Part shown: positions 20,253 through 27,572 of the stretch, in pieces
How positions within the stretch are numbered: position 1 is the first letter of the stretch
Layout of the letters: every line of letters starts with the position of its first letter
IMG/VR virus record: IMGVR_UViG_3300000553_000254
Span: 1-28,422 of that record
Origin: a virus
Length of the DNA: 28,422 bases
Reading direction: 5' to 3' (one strand)
Position numbers and translations under genes: made by a program
Notes under the pieces: generated by a model
The model's database searches: none
What the model saw: the letters and a program-made list of their open reading frames with translations, nothing else
Told to the model about the DNA's origin: nothing

Positions 20253-22178
20253 ATGGCTTATTTTAATCACGCGTTTAGAAAAATCTTGGTGGGAACCAAA
20301 TTTTCTCAGTCTTACAGTGCTGGTGTATCTGTAAAAGTTGACCACGGTTATGTGGACATTACGGCTGGTGTACCAACTGTTAATGGACAAACTGGTGTTC
20401 AATCTGTAAACTTAGTTCAAACTGCTGCACCTTTTGCTTTAGGTGTTGGTTCATTTGGATTATTTTCACAACAAACTAATAATGGAAACGGTGCATTACT
20501 TGCTGTAGGAAATTCTTCTACTGAAGTTATAAACGGTATTCCTTTGTATTTAGTTAGTACTGCTCTTTATCAAAATGACAAGATTGGTCCTTTTGCAGGA
20601 GGTTATCAAGAGACTACCAAGTCTAAATTGATTAACCCACGTTATGTATCTAACTTTAATAGGATTGATCCTGTTACTGCTAATCAAAACGTAATTCACA
20701 TTGGAACAACTCCTTTCACTAAAACTGGAACTTCTTTGACTCCAGCGTTGGGAACTAACACAAGTTGTGCTTTCCAATTCTTATGTGATGAAACATATTA
20801 TTTGCGTATTGATGTTAAAGGTTCTCCTGAACTACGTGCATTAAGCCGTAATGGTTATTGGACAGTAGATTATTATACTGGATGTTGCGCTGCAGGTTGC
20901 ATTGCACCAACCCCAGTTGATTCAACTCTTGCTATGATTGGTTGGGCTACCCAAATCATGAATAGCCGTATTGTAGGTCCTTTCATTATGCCTGTGGTTT
21001 ATGACCAATTAGGTGGTGCATGGTATGCTCCTGGAACAACTGGAGAATATTTTGATAACGTTGCTAAACCTGGTATCAGTTCTTTGGCTATCACTAACGG
21101 TGGTACTCTTTATACTGATGGAACTTATTACAATGTAATTTTCCAAGGTCTTGACGGAACTCCTAATAACGGTGCAGGTGCAACTGCTACAGTAACTGTA
21201 TCAGGTGGTGTTATTACAACTGTAGTTGTAGAAACTCCTGGTTTAGGTTATTTAGTAGGTGATGTATTGCGTTTCCCTCAACTTGAACAAGGTGAAGCAG
21301 GTGTTCTTGCAACATTTACAGTAACTGGAACAGCTATTCCAACTTGGGATAATTATGTATCTCCTGGTTATATCACTGGTAAAACAGCTGGTATGTCTTT
21401 GACAGGTGCGTTTGTTGATACCCGTTTTGGAGATTGCACTTTCTACCCTTCAGATTTCTTTGAAAAACAACCTGTGAACATTTATGCTTCAATGGTTGAT
21501 GAAATAGGAGATCCTTGTACGTTCTCTAGCATTTGTGTTGAAACACAATGTTTGCCACGTCAAGCAATGGGTCTTGGTGAAGAAGTATTACGTGATTTGA
21601 TTCTTTCTGAATCATATATGCAAAACTACTTTAACACTAGTAAAGATTTACGTATCCGCGAAGTAACTCAAGGATATGATGTTACTAATGCAATTCAACG
21701 TGCTAACTTATATACACGTTACCAAATTCTTCATAATGTTCCAAGACTTAATAACCCTTCTGGAATGTTTGATAATGACCGTTACTTGTTAGACGTTATT
21801 ACAAATGGTATTTCATCTGCTTTTGAAACCGCTATGAAAACTTGGTTAGGTGCTGCAGGAACTGGTGTAACTCTTACTATTTATGCTCCTGTAACAGCTG
21901 CTTGTCCTGCTGCTTGCGGTGCTTGGACTTTTGCTACATACGCTACAGAAACTGCTAGCGGTGCTGTAAGTAAATCTTTGGCTGCTACCATGGTTGGTGG
22001 TGGATCATATGTTTACGAAATCACCAACGGTACTTTTGGTACTTGTGTAATTAATGCTACAACCGGATTGTTGACAGGTACTGCACCAGTTGCAGGAACT
22101 TATAGCTTCACTTTAGCTGTAACTGATCAAACAACAGGATGTTCACAAATTAAAGTTTACACTGTAGTTGTTAGTTAA
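20253..22178 (+). CDS. Large modular structural protein with Ig-like C-terminus (641 aa)
   Basis: ATG at 20253. Residues ~1-270 and ~365-545 form the core (MAYFNHAFRKILVGTKFSQS, QNDKIGPFAGGYQETTKSKL, CDETYYLRIDVKGSPELRAL; later DCTFYPSDFFEKQPVNIYAS). Residues ~274-363 look like an inserted all-beta domain with the phrase PGLGYLVGDVLRFP, a type common in phage tail and baseplate proteins. Residues ~551-641 end in an Ig/cadherin-like domain with the pattern INATTGLLTGTAPVAGTYSF and TLAVTD. Several Cys are present (GCCAAGC). It has its own promoter-like box and terminator, and highly adapted codons (CGT, GGT), so it is probably abundant. Tail/sheath, baseplate or head-surface protein are all possible; the family was not settled. 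Confidence 0.7.
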   Translation: MAYFNHAFRKILVGTKFSQSYSAGVSVKVDHGYVDITAGVPTVNGQTGVQSVNLVQTAAPFALGVGSFGLFSQQTNNGNGALLAVGNSSTEVINGIPLYLVSTALYQNDKIGPFAGGYQETTKSKLINPRYVSNFNRIDPVTANQNVIHIGTTPFTKTGTSLTPALGTNTSCAFQFLCDETYYLRIDVKGSPELRALSRNGYWTVDYYTGCCAAGCIAPTPVDSTLAMIGWATQIMNSRIVGPFIMPVVYDQLGGAWYAPGTTGEYFDNVAKPGISSLAITNGGTLYTDGTYYNVIFQGLDGTPNNGAGATATVTVSGGVITTVVVETPGLGYLVGDVLRFPQLEQGEAGVLATFTVTGTAIPTWDNYVSPGYITGKTAGMSLTGAFVDTRFGDCTFYPSDFFEKQPVNIYASMVDEIGDPCTFSSICVETQCLPRQAMGLGEEVLRDLILSESYMQNYFNTSKDLRIREVTQGYDVTNAIQRANLYTRYQILHNVPRLNNPSGMFDNDRYLLDVITNGISSAFETAMKTWLGAAGTGVTLTIYAPVTAACPAACGAWTFATYATETASGAVSKSLAATMVGGGSYVYEITNGTFGTCVINATTGLLTGTAPVAGTYSFTLAVTDQTTGCSQIKVYTVVVS

Positions 22179-22197
22179 TTAATTTCTAATTAAAAAG

Positions 22198-22241
22198 ATG
22201 AGGGAGGAGAGGTAAAATACTTCCTTCCCTCATTCTTTTTT
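22198..22241 (+). terminator. Terminator after the 641-aa gene
   Basis: ATGAGGGA (22198-22205) pairs with TCCCTCAT (22226-22233), with further partial pairing inside, followed by TCTTTTTTAT. It begins about 20 nt past the stop codon. Confidence 0.8.
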
Positions 22242-22242
22242 A

Positions 22243-22250
22243 TACCTTTG
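22243..22250 (+). promoter_or_regulatory. TAnnTTTG (-7) box, TACCTTTG, 4 nt before an ATG
   Basis: Exact consensus match placed directly after the terminator. The start codon at 22255 follows by 4 nt, so transcription would begin at or just after the ATG region. This implies a leaderless or nearly leaderless mRNA. The T-rich terminator tail occupies the -33 region and no TTTG is found there. Confidence 0.5.
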
Positions 22251-22254
22251 ATAT

Positions 22255-22809
22255 ATGGCAAAGCAAAGTTTGAGTTTAGATATTGCAGACTTCTTAAATA
22301 CATGCATTATTCATATAGTGGATACATCTATTTATGCTCCTTCTTTACCCATCACTTGCCCTACTTTGGAAATAACTCCTCCAGGGTTTAATTTACCTAT
22401 TGTAATTACTAATAGGGCCCCATTATTTACAGCTAATATTACAGCTTGTGATCTTGGTATTCAACAAAGTAATTGTGACAATTATAATAACTTTTTAGTT
22501 GATGGTATCTATATAATCCGTTGGAGTGTATCCCCAAATGAGGTTGTCTTTGTAGAATACAATCATTTAAGAATAGCAACCATTATGACAACTTATATGA
22601 ATGTATTGTGTAAGTTGGATATTTCTAATTGTGCCCCTGATATTGAAATAGAACAGAAGATCAGAGAAGCACAGTTTATCAAAACTTTAATTGATGCTGC
22701 AAAAGCTAAGGTAGAGATTGCTCAAAATCCTCAAGCAGGTATGGCAATTTATAATTATGCAAGGCAGAGATTAAATAAATTAGCGAAATTTTATAACCTT
22801 TCTTGTTAA
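22255..22809 (+). CDS. Virion-associated hypothetical protein (184 aa)
   Basis: ATG at 22255; no A-rich leader, since the promoter box abuts it. The first ~115 residues are beta-rich with scattered Cys (MAKQSLSLDIADFLNTCIIH, YAPSLPITCPTLEITPPGFN, VDGIYIIRWSVSPNEVVFVE, YNHLRIATIM). The remainder is helical (DIEIEQKIREAQFIKTLIDA, MAIYNYARQRLNKLAKFYNL). I recall similar proteins with the DGIYxIxxSVSPNxxVFVEYNHLR phrase in Bacteroidota phages, next to tail or fibre genes and of unknown role; this is memory, not a search. An alternative later start would lose the beta strand and is unlikely. Followed 15 nt later by a zinc-ribbon gene. Confidence 0.75.
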   Translation: MAKQSLSLDIADFLNTCIIHIVDTSIYAPSLPITCPTLEITPPGFNLPIVITNRAPLFTANITACDLGIQQSNCDNYNNFLVDGIYIIRWSVSPNEVVFVEYNHLRIATIMTTYMNVLCKLDISNCAPDIEIEQKIREAQFIKTLIDAAKAKVEIAQNPQAGMAIYNYARQRLNKLAKFYNLSC

Positions 22810-22824
22810 CCTAAACCAACTAAC

Positions 22825-22989
22825 ATGCTACAATGTTCTAATTGCGGGGCTCAATTAACCTGCGGATGTCAAAAGAAAATAGCCACTGATGGAAGATCTG
22901 TCTGTGCAAATTGTGTTAATGCTTACAATGCAAAAATACATCAACAAAATTTAACTAAGATTAGTACAGTAGTACCTCCAAAACAATAA
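22825..22989 (+). CDS. Small zinc-ribbon protein (54 aa)
   Basis: ATG at 22825 after leader CCTAAACCAACTAAC. The first 31 residues hold the Cys pattern CSNCGAQLTCGCQKKIATDG then CANC: CxxC, CxC and CxxC, enough for one or two zinc ions. A short Asn/Gln/Lys/Thr tail follows, ending VPPKQ. I have seen similar proteins with NCGxxLTCGCQ in many gut-type phages, usually near tail genes and without an assigned function. It may be a structural zinc protein or assembly helper. The next gene starts 4 nt after its stop. Confidence 0.75.
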   Translation: MLQCSNCGAQLTCGCQKKIATDGRSVCANCVNAYNAKIHQQNLTKISTVVPPKQ

Positions 22990-22993
22990 TACA

Positions 22994-25669
22994 ATGGTAT
23001 CATTAGAGAGTAGATGTTACAAAACTTTTACTGATCAGTATATCCCATGTGGTTGCCCAGATGGTTATACTCCTAATCAAGATGGTTCAGGTTGCACTGG
23101 ACCAACTACCTATTGTACAGATTGCATTGGTAAAGACGGGAATGGAATTGGTTTACAAAGTGGTGCGTTACTTGGTGATGATACTGATACTAACTCTACT
23201 GGTGCAGCTAATTCAGGTAATTACTTTCAAGTTTGTCAAGTTGTTTATCAAGATCAATTTGGTAACCCTTCAATAACTCCTCATCAAGTAGGTAATTCAG
23301 AAGTAGGCATCCATGGTAAAAATGGAACTGTTTTTTATAATATTCCATTTGGAACACCTGTTGGAGCACAACCTTCACTTAGTGCTTACCCTATTAAAAA
23401 TGGTAGTTATAATTCTATTACAGATAGTAATAGTAACGCTGTAACACTTAATGGAACTGCTGTTTTAGATATAAATACTGTTTGGGGTAATCCATCAGGT
23501 ACCGCAGGACCTATTACAGATCCTACAAAATATTCTTTTGGTAGATTAGATAATGTAGGTGTTTGGACAAAAGTACCTAATTATGGAGGTGTATCACCTG
23601 CTCCATCTCCAGCTGTAATGTATCCTTTCAATAGGTTCATTGGTTTTTCTCAATGCTTACCAACAGTATCTTCAACAGGTTTTTATTATATAGGTTTTGG
23701 TGCAGATGATTTAATAAAGATTTCAATATCTGGTGGTATATATGGTACCGGCCCAGTTACATCTAATATAGTAGGTAGTGTATTAGAAGGAACTTTATTA
23801 TTTGATTTTGAAGTTGTTACCCCTAATAATGCATGGATATGGCATGTATTTCCAATCTGGTTAGTTGCTGGTGAAAGTTATACTGTTTATTTACAAGGTT
23901 CAAATACAGGAGCTCAAGCAATTTTTGGTGCTGAGATATATGGTTCTTCAAATACAGGTCTTCTTCAAGTAGCTGATTTAAAAGCTTTTAAAGATGAAAC
24001 TGCTTTAGCGTCTTACTTGTTATTTAGTACTAAAAATACATATTCATTACCACCACTTAGTAGTAGTGCAACAGTCACTGCTTCTGATGGTGTAACTCTC
24101 ATTCCTATTTTTCCAATAGTGGATGATGGTAATTTAACCAATCTAGGAACTTATCCTGCATATACAGGGTTCAACTGTTCACCAGGTAGTGTACCAAGTA
24201 ATTGTGGACAAAACTATGGATGTTATATAACACCTACAAGTAAATGTCAAAGTTGCTTTTTATTAACTAGTTGTGATGACCCTACTAAAACATATGTAGT
24301 AACTCCAGACAGTAGTTATAATTTTTCTCAATATGTAAATAAAGTGATTAAGATCACAGGTAATATTACATTTGTAAATACCTGTTGGACAGTAACTTAC
24401 TCTACACATTGTACTAATAGTACCCTCCTTACAAACATTAGCATTCAAAGTTACAGTTCTTGCAGTATATGTAATCCGGAACCATATTTTACATTACAGG
24501 CTTGTTCAAACCAAGGTACTGTATCAAATACTTATACCACAGGTTATGACCTATCAAATTATGTAGGAACCTCTGCAAGTATTAAGATATCTCCTGATTT
24601 AGGTCCATATTGCTGGCAAGTAATATCTAAAAATAATCTTCCGGCTCCTACAGGAGTAAATGTAAATTACATATCACCTTCTGCATTAAATGTAGAATTA
24701 TACACAACATGTGTTCAGTGTAATCCAATATGCTACATCCTTACAGAATGTAATGGAGCTCATGCACCTTTAAAATTCAAAGATGATTTTTCAGCATATG
24801 TTGCTAGCGGAAGTCCTTTAACTCCTGTAATTAAAATATCTACATTTCCAGGATACTGTTGGACAGTATCTGTAGCTTCTGATTGTAATAACTCTACTTG
24901 GTTAGTAGAACCTGATACAACTCCTTTATTACCTTCTCTAATAACAGAGTTTGCAGATTGTTGCCATTGTTATGAATTACTTTGTTATACTTTAACACCT
25001 TGTGCAGGACAAGCAATTAGTGCCCCAATCATTGTTAAAAGTGATCTACATAAGTACGTAGGTTCAGTAGTAAAAGATGTTAAAACATCTACTACAACTT
25101 ACTTGTCTACAATATGTTGGACCGTATCTGAACCTAGTTATTGCAGTTGTCCTACAGATTCCATCCCTACAATATTAACAATCTCTGCCCCTTATGCGGA
25201 TTGTGTCTGTTGTTTACCACAGGTTCCTGTACCACTTCCTGCAATACCAAGAGTTCTACCTGCCCCTGTTAAGGATTATACTAGGACAGATTTAACTAAA
25301 TGTGATATTGACGCTAATATAAACTTTGCTCAATCCTATTGGAATGTGACTAAGAAATATAGATTTGGTATCTCTACATGTGAATGGAATAAAGATGTTA
25401 CTCAATTGTGGGTTAGAAAATCTTTATCTGATCTATCTTTTAAAATAGATCCTTTATATTGTTTAGGTACTCAAGAATCTAATTCATATGGTTCTCCAAT
25501 AAATTCATGTAATCACCCTGTATCACAAACATGTCATAGCTGCCAACCAATTTTTGCAGGAATGCCGTGCAGAAATGAACCTATTCCTCAAGCATATTTA
25601 CTATGGTCTGATGGTAATATTTTATGGTATGGTTATGAAAATCCATTAATAAATTCAACAAATACTTAA
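22994..25669 (+). CDS. Large Cys-rich tail or fibre protein with four tandem repeats (891 aa)
   Basis: ATG at 22994 (MVSLESRCYKTFTDQYIPCG). The N-terminal ~40 residues are a Cys/Gly knot-like region. Residues ~60-415 are a beta-rich fibre part (Gly, Ser, Thr, Asn-rich, with GFGADDLIKISISGG and WIWHVFPIWLVAGESYTVYL, a jelly-roll-like carbohydrate-binding pattern). Residues 418-736 hold four repeats of 72-83 residues, each with C-(Y/F)xLxxC, a (Y/V)VGxxIKIS-like strand, CWTV and a closing CxxC. The C-terminal ~155 residues (DYTRTDLTKCDIDANINFAQ, WVRKSLSDLSFKIDP, ending YLLWSDGNILWYGYENP) are another domain with Cys. No catalytic motif is seen. Probable virion surface or receptor-binding component. 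Confidence 0.75.
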   Translation: MVSLESRCYKTFTDQYIPCGCPDGYTPNQDGSGCTGPTTYCTDCIGKDGNGIGLQSGALLGDDTDTNSTGAANSGNYFQVCQVVYQDQFGNPSITPHQVGNSEVGIHGKNGTVFYNIPFGTPVGAQPSLSAYPIKNGSYNSITDSNSNAVTLNGTAVLDINTVWGNPSGTAGPITDPTKYSFGRLDNVGVWTKVPNYGGVSPAPSPAVMYPFNRFIGFSQCLPTVSSTGFYYIGFGADDLIKISISGGIYGTGPVTSNIVGSVLEGTLLFDFEVVTPNNAWIWHVFPIWLVAGESYTVYLQGSNTGAQAIFGAEIYGSSNTGLLQVADLKAFKDETALASYLLFSTKNTYSLPPLSSSATVTASDGVTLIPIFPIVDDGNLTNLGTYPAYTGFNCSPGSVPSNCGQNYGCYITPTSKCQSCFLLTSCDDPTKTYVVTPDSSYNFSQYVNKVIKITGNITFVNTCWTVTYSTHCTNSTLLTNISIQSYSSCSICNPEPYFTLQACSNQGTVSNTYTTGYDLSNYVGTSASIKISPDLGPYCWQVISKNNLPAPTGVNVNYISPSALNVELYTTCVQCNPICYILTECNGAHAPLKFKDDFSAYVASGSPLTPVIKISTFPGYCWTVSVASDCNNSTWLVEPDTTPLLPSLITEFADCCHCYELLCYTLTPCAGQAISAPIIVKSDLHKYVGSVVKDVKTSTTTYLSTICWTVSEPSYCSCPTDSIPTILTISAPYADCVCCLPQVPVPLPAIPRVLPAPVKDYTRTDLTKCDIDANINFAQSYWNVTKKYRFGISTCEWNKDVTQLWVRKSLSDLSFKIDPLYCLGTQESNSYGSPINSCNHPVSQTCHSCQPIFAGMPCRNEPIPQAYLLWSDGNILWYGYENPLINSTNT
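24245..25204 (+). repeat. Four tandem ~80-residue Cys repeats within the 891-aa protein
   Basis: Repeat units start at nt 24245 (residue 418), 24461 (490), 24710 (573) and 24959 (656), and the last ends near 25204. Conserved positions are CFLLTSC / YFTLQAC / CYILTEC / CYTLTPC at the start, and NTCWTV / PYCWQV / GYCWTV / TICWTV in the middle. Each unit ends with a Cys-x-x-Cys-like pair that also opens the next unit. Unit lengths are 72, 83, 83 and 81. They are diverged at DNA level, so this is old duplication. Confidence 0.75.
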
Positions 25670-25673
25670 AAAT

Positions 25674-25931
25674 ATGATACCTTTAAGAATAGATCAACTT
25701 ACACCTATTACATCTAGTACTAACTCTGATGTAATTCCTGTAGTTCCTTATGGAACCTCTGTAGCTCAAATTATTACTTTGGGTCAAATTCAAAGTTATA
25801 TTATGGGACATGCTATATCAGGATCATTACCTCAGCTTCCTTATTTTGCTGATGATATATCAGCGGCAAATGCTTTACCTCTAGGTTCATTATATAGATT
25901 AACAGGTAGCAAAGTAGTTTCTCAAGTTTAA
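25674..25931 (+). CDS. Small fibre-attachment-like protein (85 aa)
   Basis: ATG at 25674, 4 nt after the previous stop. The first half (MIPLRIDQLTPITSSTNSDV, IPVVPYGTSVAQIITLGQIQ) is like the N-terminal attachment or adaptor segments of phage tail-fibre proteins. The end (FADDISAANALPLGSLYRLTG then SKVVSQV) matches the widely seen phrase D..A...LP.G.LYR..G at the end of small phage fibre proteins. It likely trimerises on the virion. Length is short, which suggests a minimal fibre or adaptor. A terminator follows at once. Confidence 0.75.
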   Translation: MIPLRIDQLTPITSSTNSDVIPVVPYGTSVAQIITLGQIQSYIMGHAISGSLPQLPYFADDISAANALPLGSLYRLTGSKVVSQV

Positions 25932-25964
25932 CTGAAATCATTAGGATTTTAGTATTATTTTTTG
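25932..25964 (+). terminator. Terminator after the 85-aa fibre-like gene
   Basis: CTGAAATC (25932-25939) pairs with GATTTTAG (25945-25952), one G-T pair, loop ATTAG, followed by TATTATTTTTTG. It starts immediately after the stop codon. Confidence 0.7.
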
Positions 25965-25988
25965 TAGATTGTATAAAGGGATAAAATT

Positions 25989-27536
25989 ATGGCCGGTTTA
26001 CCAACAAGTAGTCAGAATCAAGCAGGGTGTACTCCAGTAGCAAGTAATTGTGTAATCTGGCAAGGCCCTAATATTCCGTGCATTCAATTATGCACTGGGG
26101 ATTCTATAAGTGATGTTACAGCTAAATTAGCTCAACAACTTTGTAATTTAATAGATCAAGTTGACTTATCTAACTTTGCTCCTGCATTACTTTGTTTTGA
26201 TCCTATTTGCCCAGCATTAACAGATTTTGAAGATCTTATTAACTTCATTCTCAATCAGTTATGTGCTTTAAAAGGTGCTACACCTGGATCAACATCAACA
26301 GGATGTCCTGATACATGTTTAGTTACTATTGCACCTTGTTTTCAAACAGTTACTCCTTTAGGAGATACTGTAACTCAAATGACTTTAGTAGATTACGCTA
26401 GAGCTATTGGTACCCAAGTTTGCTCTATGTTGGACCAGTTAGTTACAGTAAATGCAACTTTAGTAGCCTATAATACTAGGATTACTGCTTTAGAAACAGC
26501 AACTCCTCCTGCTCCTTATGTACCACCTACAGTAACGTTTAACTTTAATTCTTGTAATCTTGCTACAGGTACTTTGTCTTTACAGGCTGGTATATTAGCT
26601 GTAGCATCTGAATTATGTATGTTAGAATCTGCAGTTGGTGATCCTCAATCAGTTGTAAACGCCTTATCTTCAGGTTGTTCTAGTACATTAGCTCAAGCTA
26701 AATCACTAGGAATTCCTGGTTCTAACTTAGGTCAGCTGTCAGGATGGATTTCACCTGTTCCTAATCTTGCTAGTTTCATAAACAATATGATGATCACCAT
26801 ATGTGATTTAAGAAACGCGGTAACTAATTTAGCAACTTGTTGTGGAAATAATTGTGATGATGTAATTATCCATTTGAATCCTAGTTATGCTAATGGTGTA
26901 ATCACTCTTAATCCTGCATTAATTGGTAACCCTCCTTTTAATGATATGCCTTCTGGAAGTACATTGACTATTACAGATCTTTTTGGTAATCTTCAAATCC
27001 TTACAGGTATCCCATTATTGAATGATGCTAGAAGTAGTAATCCTATTGTAATCACTCTTAATTCAAATATGAGTATTTCTAGTGATTATGTTCTTTCAAT
27101 GAATGGTTTATGGCAAAATACTACCACAGGATTAATGTGTGATAGAACAATTGTTAATACTATTGTTAATGTGGCCAATTGTCCTTCATTAACTATAACC
27201 CCTGGTCTAGCTGATGTAAGTTGGTCATTTACAAATTCAGTTGCTAATGGTTGTCCTTTCACTGTTTACTTATTAAACAATGCAGGATCTATTCTTCAAA
27301 CTGTAACTTTAACACCTGCTTTAGGATTAGTTAGTGGAATATTCAATGCTCTATCACCAGGTACACCTTATAAATTACAAATTGGAGTTAATCCTAATAG
27401 TGTTAGTCCGGCACCTCCATTATGTACTCCTGTATTATTTAGTACAATTCCTTCAACCGCAAGCCGTTGGGTAGTAACCAATGGTGGAGGATATTGGTTG
27501 CAATCAGCAGGAGGTAGTAAATGGTTAATTCAATAA
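25989..27536 (+). CDS. Cys-rich tail fibre protein with Fn3-like domain and aromatic tip (515 aa)
   Basis: ATG at 25989 after GATAAAATT. The N-terminal ~150 residues are helical with many Cys (QLCTGDSISDVTAKLAQQLC, LCNLIDQVDLSNFAPALLCF). A coiled-coil-like piece follows (LDQLVTVNATLVAYNTRITALET), then a Pro break (PPAPYVPPTV). A second part (~175-300) has a similar Cys/helix layout and ends TCCGNNC. Residues ~398-490 resemble a fibronectin-III domain (LADVSWSFTNS, GLVSGIFNALSPGTPYKLQI). The last 24 residues (from 492, SRWVVTNGGGYWLQSAGGSK then WLIQ) form three short Trp/Tyr strands, a likely trimer tip. A fibre on the virion is inferred. Confidence 0.75.
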   Translation: MAGLPTSSQNQAGCTPVASNCVIWQGPNIPCIQLCTGDSISDVTAKLAQQLCNLIDQVDLSNFAPALLCFDPICPALTDFEDLINFILNQLCALKGATPGSTSTGCPDTCLVTIAPCFQTVTPLGDTVTQMTLVDYARAIGTQVCSMLDQLVTVNATLVAYNTRITALETATPPAPYVPPTVTFNFNSCNLATGTLSLQAGILAVASELCMLESAVGDPQSVVNALSSGCSSTLAQAKSLGIPGSNLGQLSGWISPVPNLASFINNMMITICDLRNAVTNLATCCGNNCDDVIIHLNPSYANGVITLNPALIGNPPFNDMPSGSTLTITDLFGNLQILTGIPLLNDARSSNPIVITLNSNMSISSDYVLSMNGLWQNTTTGLMCDRTIVNTIVNVANCPSLTITPGLADVSWSFTNSVANGCPFTVYLLNNAGSILQTVTLTPALGLVSGIFNALSPGTPYKLQIGVNPNSVSPAPPLCTPVLFSTIPSTASRWVVTNGGGYWLQSAGGSKWLIQ

Positions 27537-27543
27537 TATTGTT

Positions 27544-27551
27544 TAAATTTG
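27544..27551 (+). promoter_or_regulatory. TAnnTTTG (-7) box, TAAATTTG
   Basis: Exact consensus match 21 nt before the ATG at 27573, in the 36-nt gap after the fibre gene. No clear -33 TTTG. Supports separate transcription of the last gene. Confidence 0.45.
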
Positions 27552-27572
27552 TAAATCTAAAAACTATATAAC

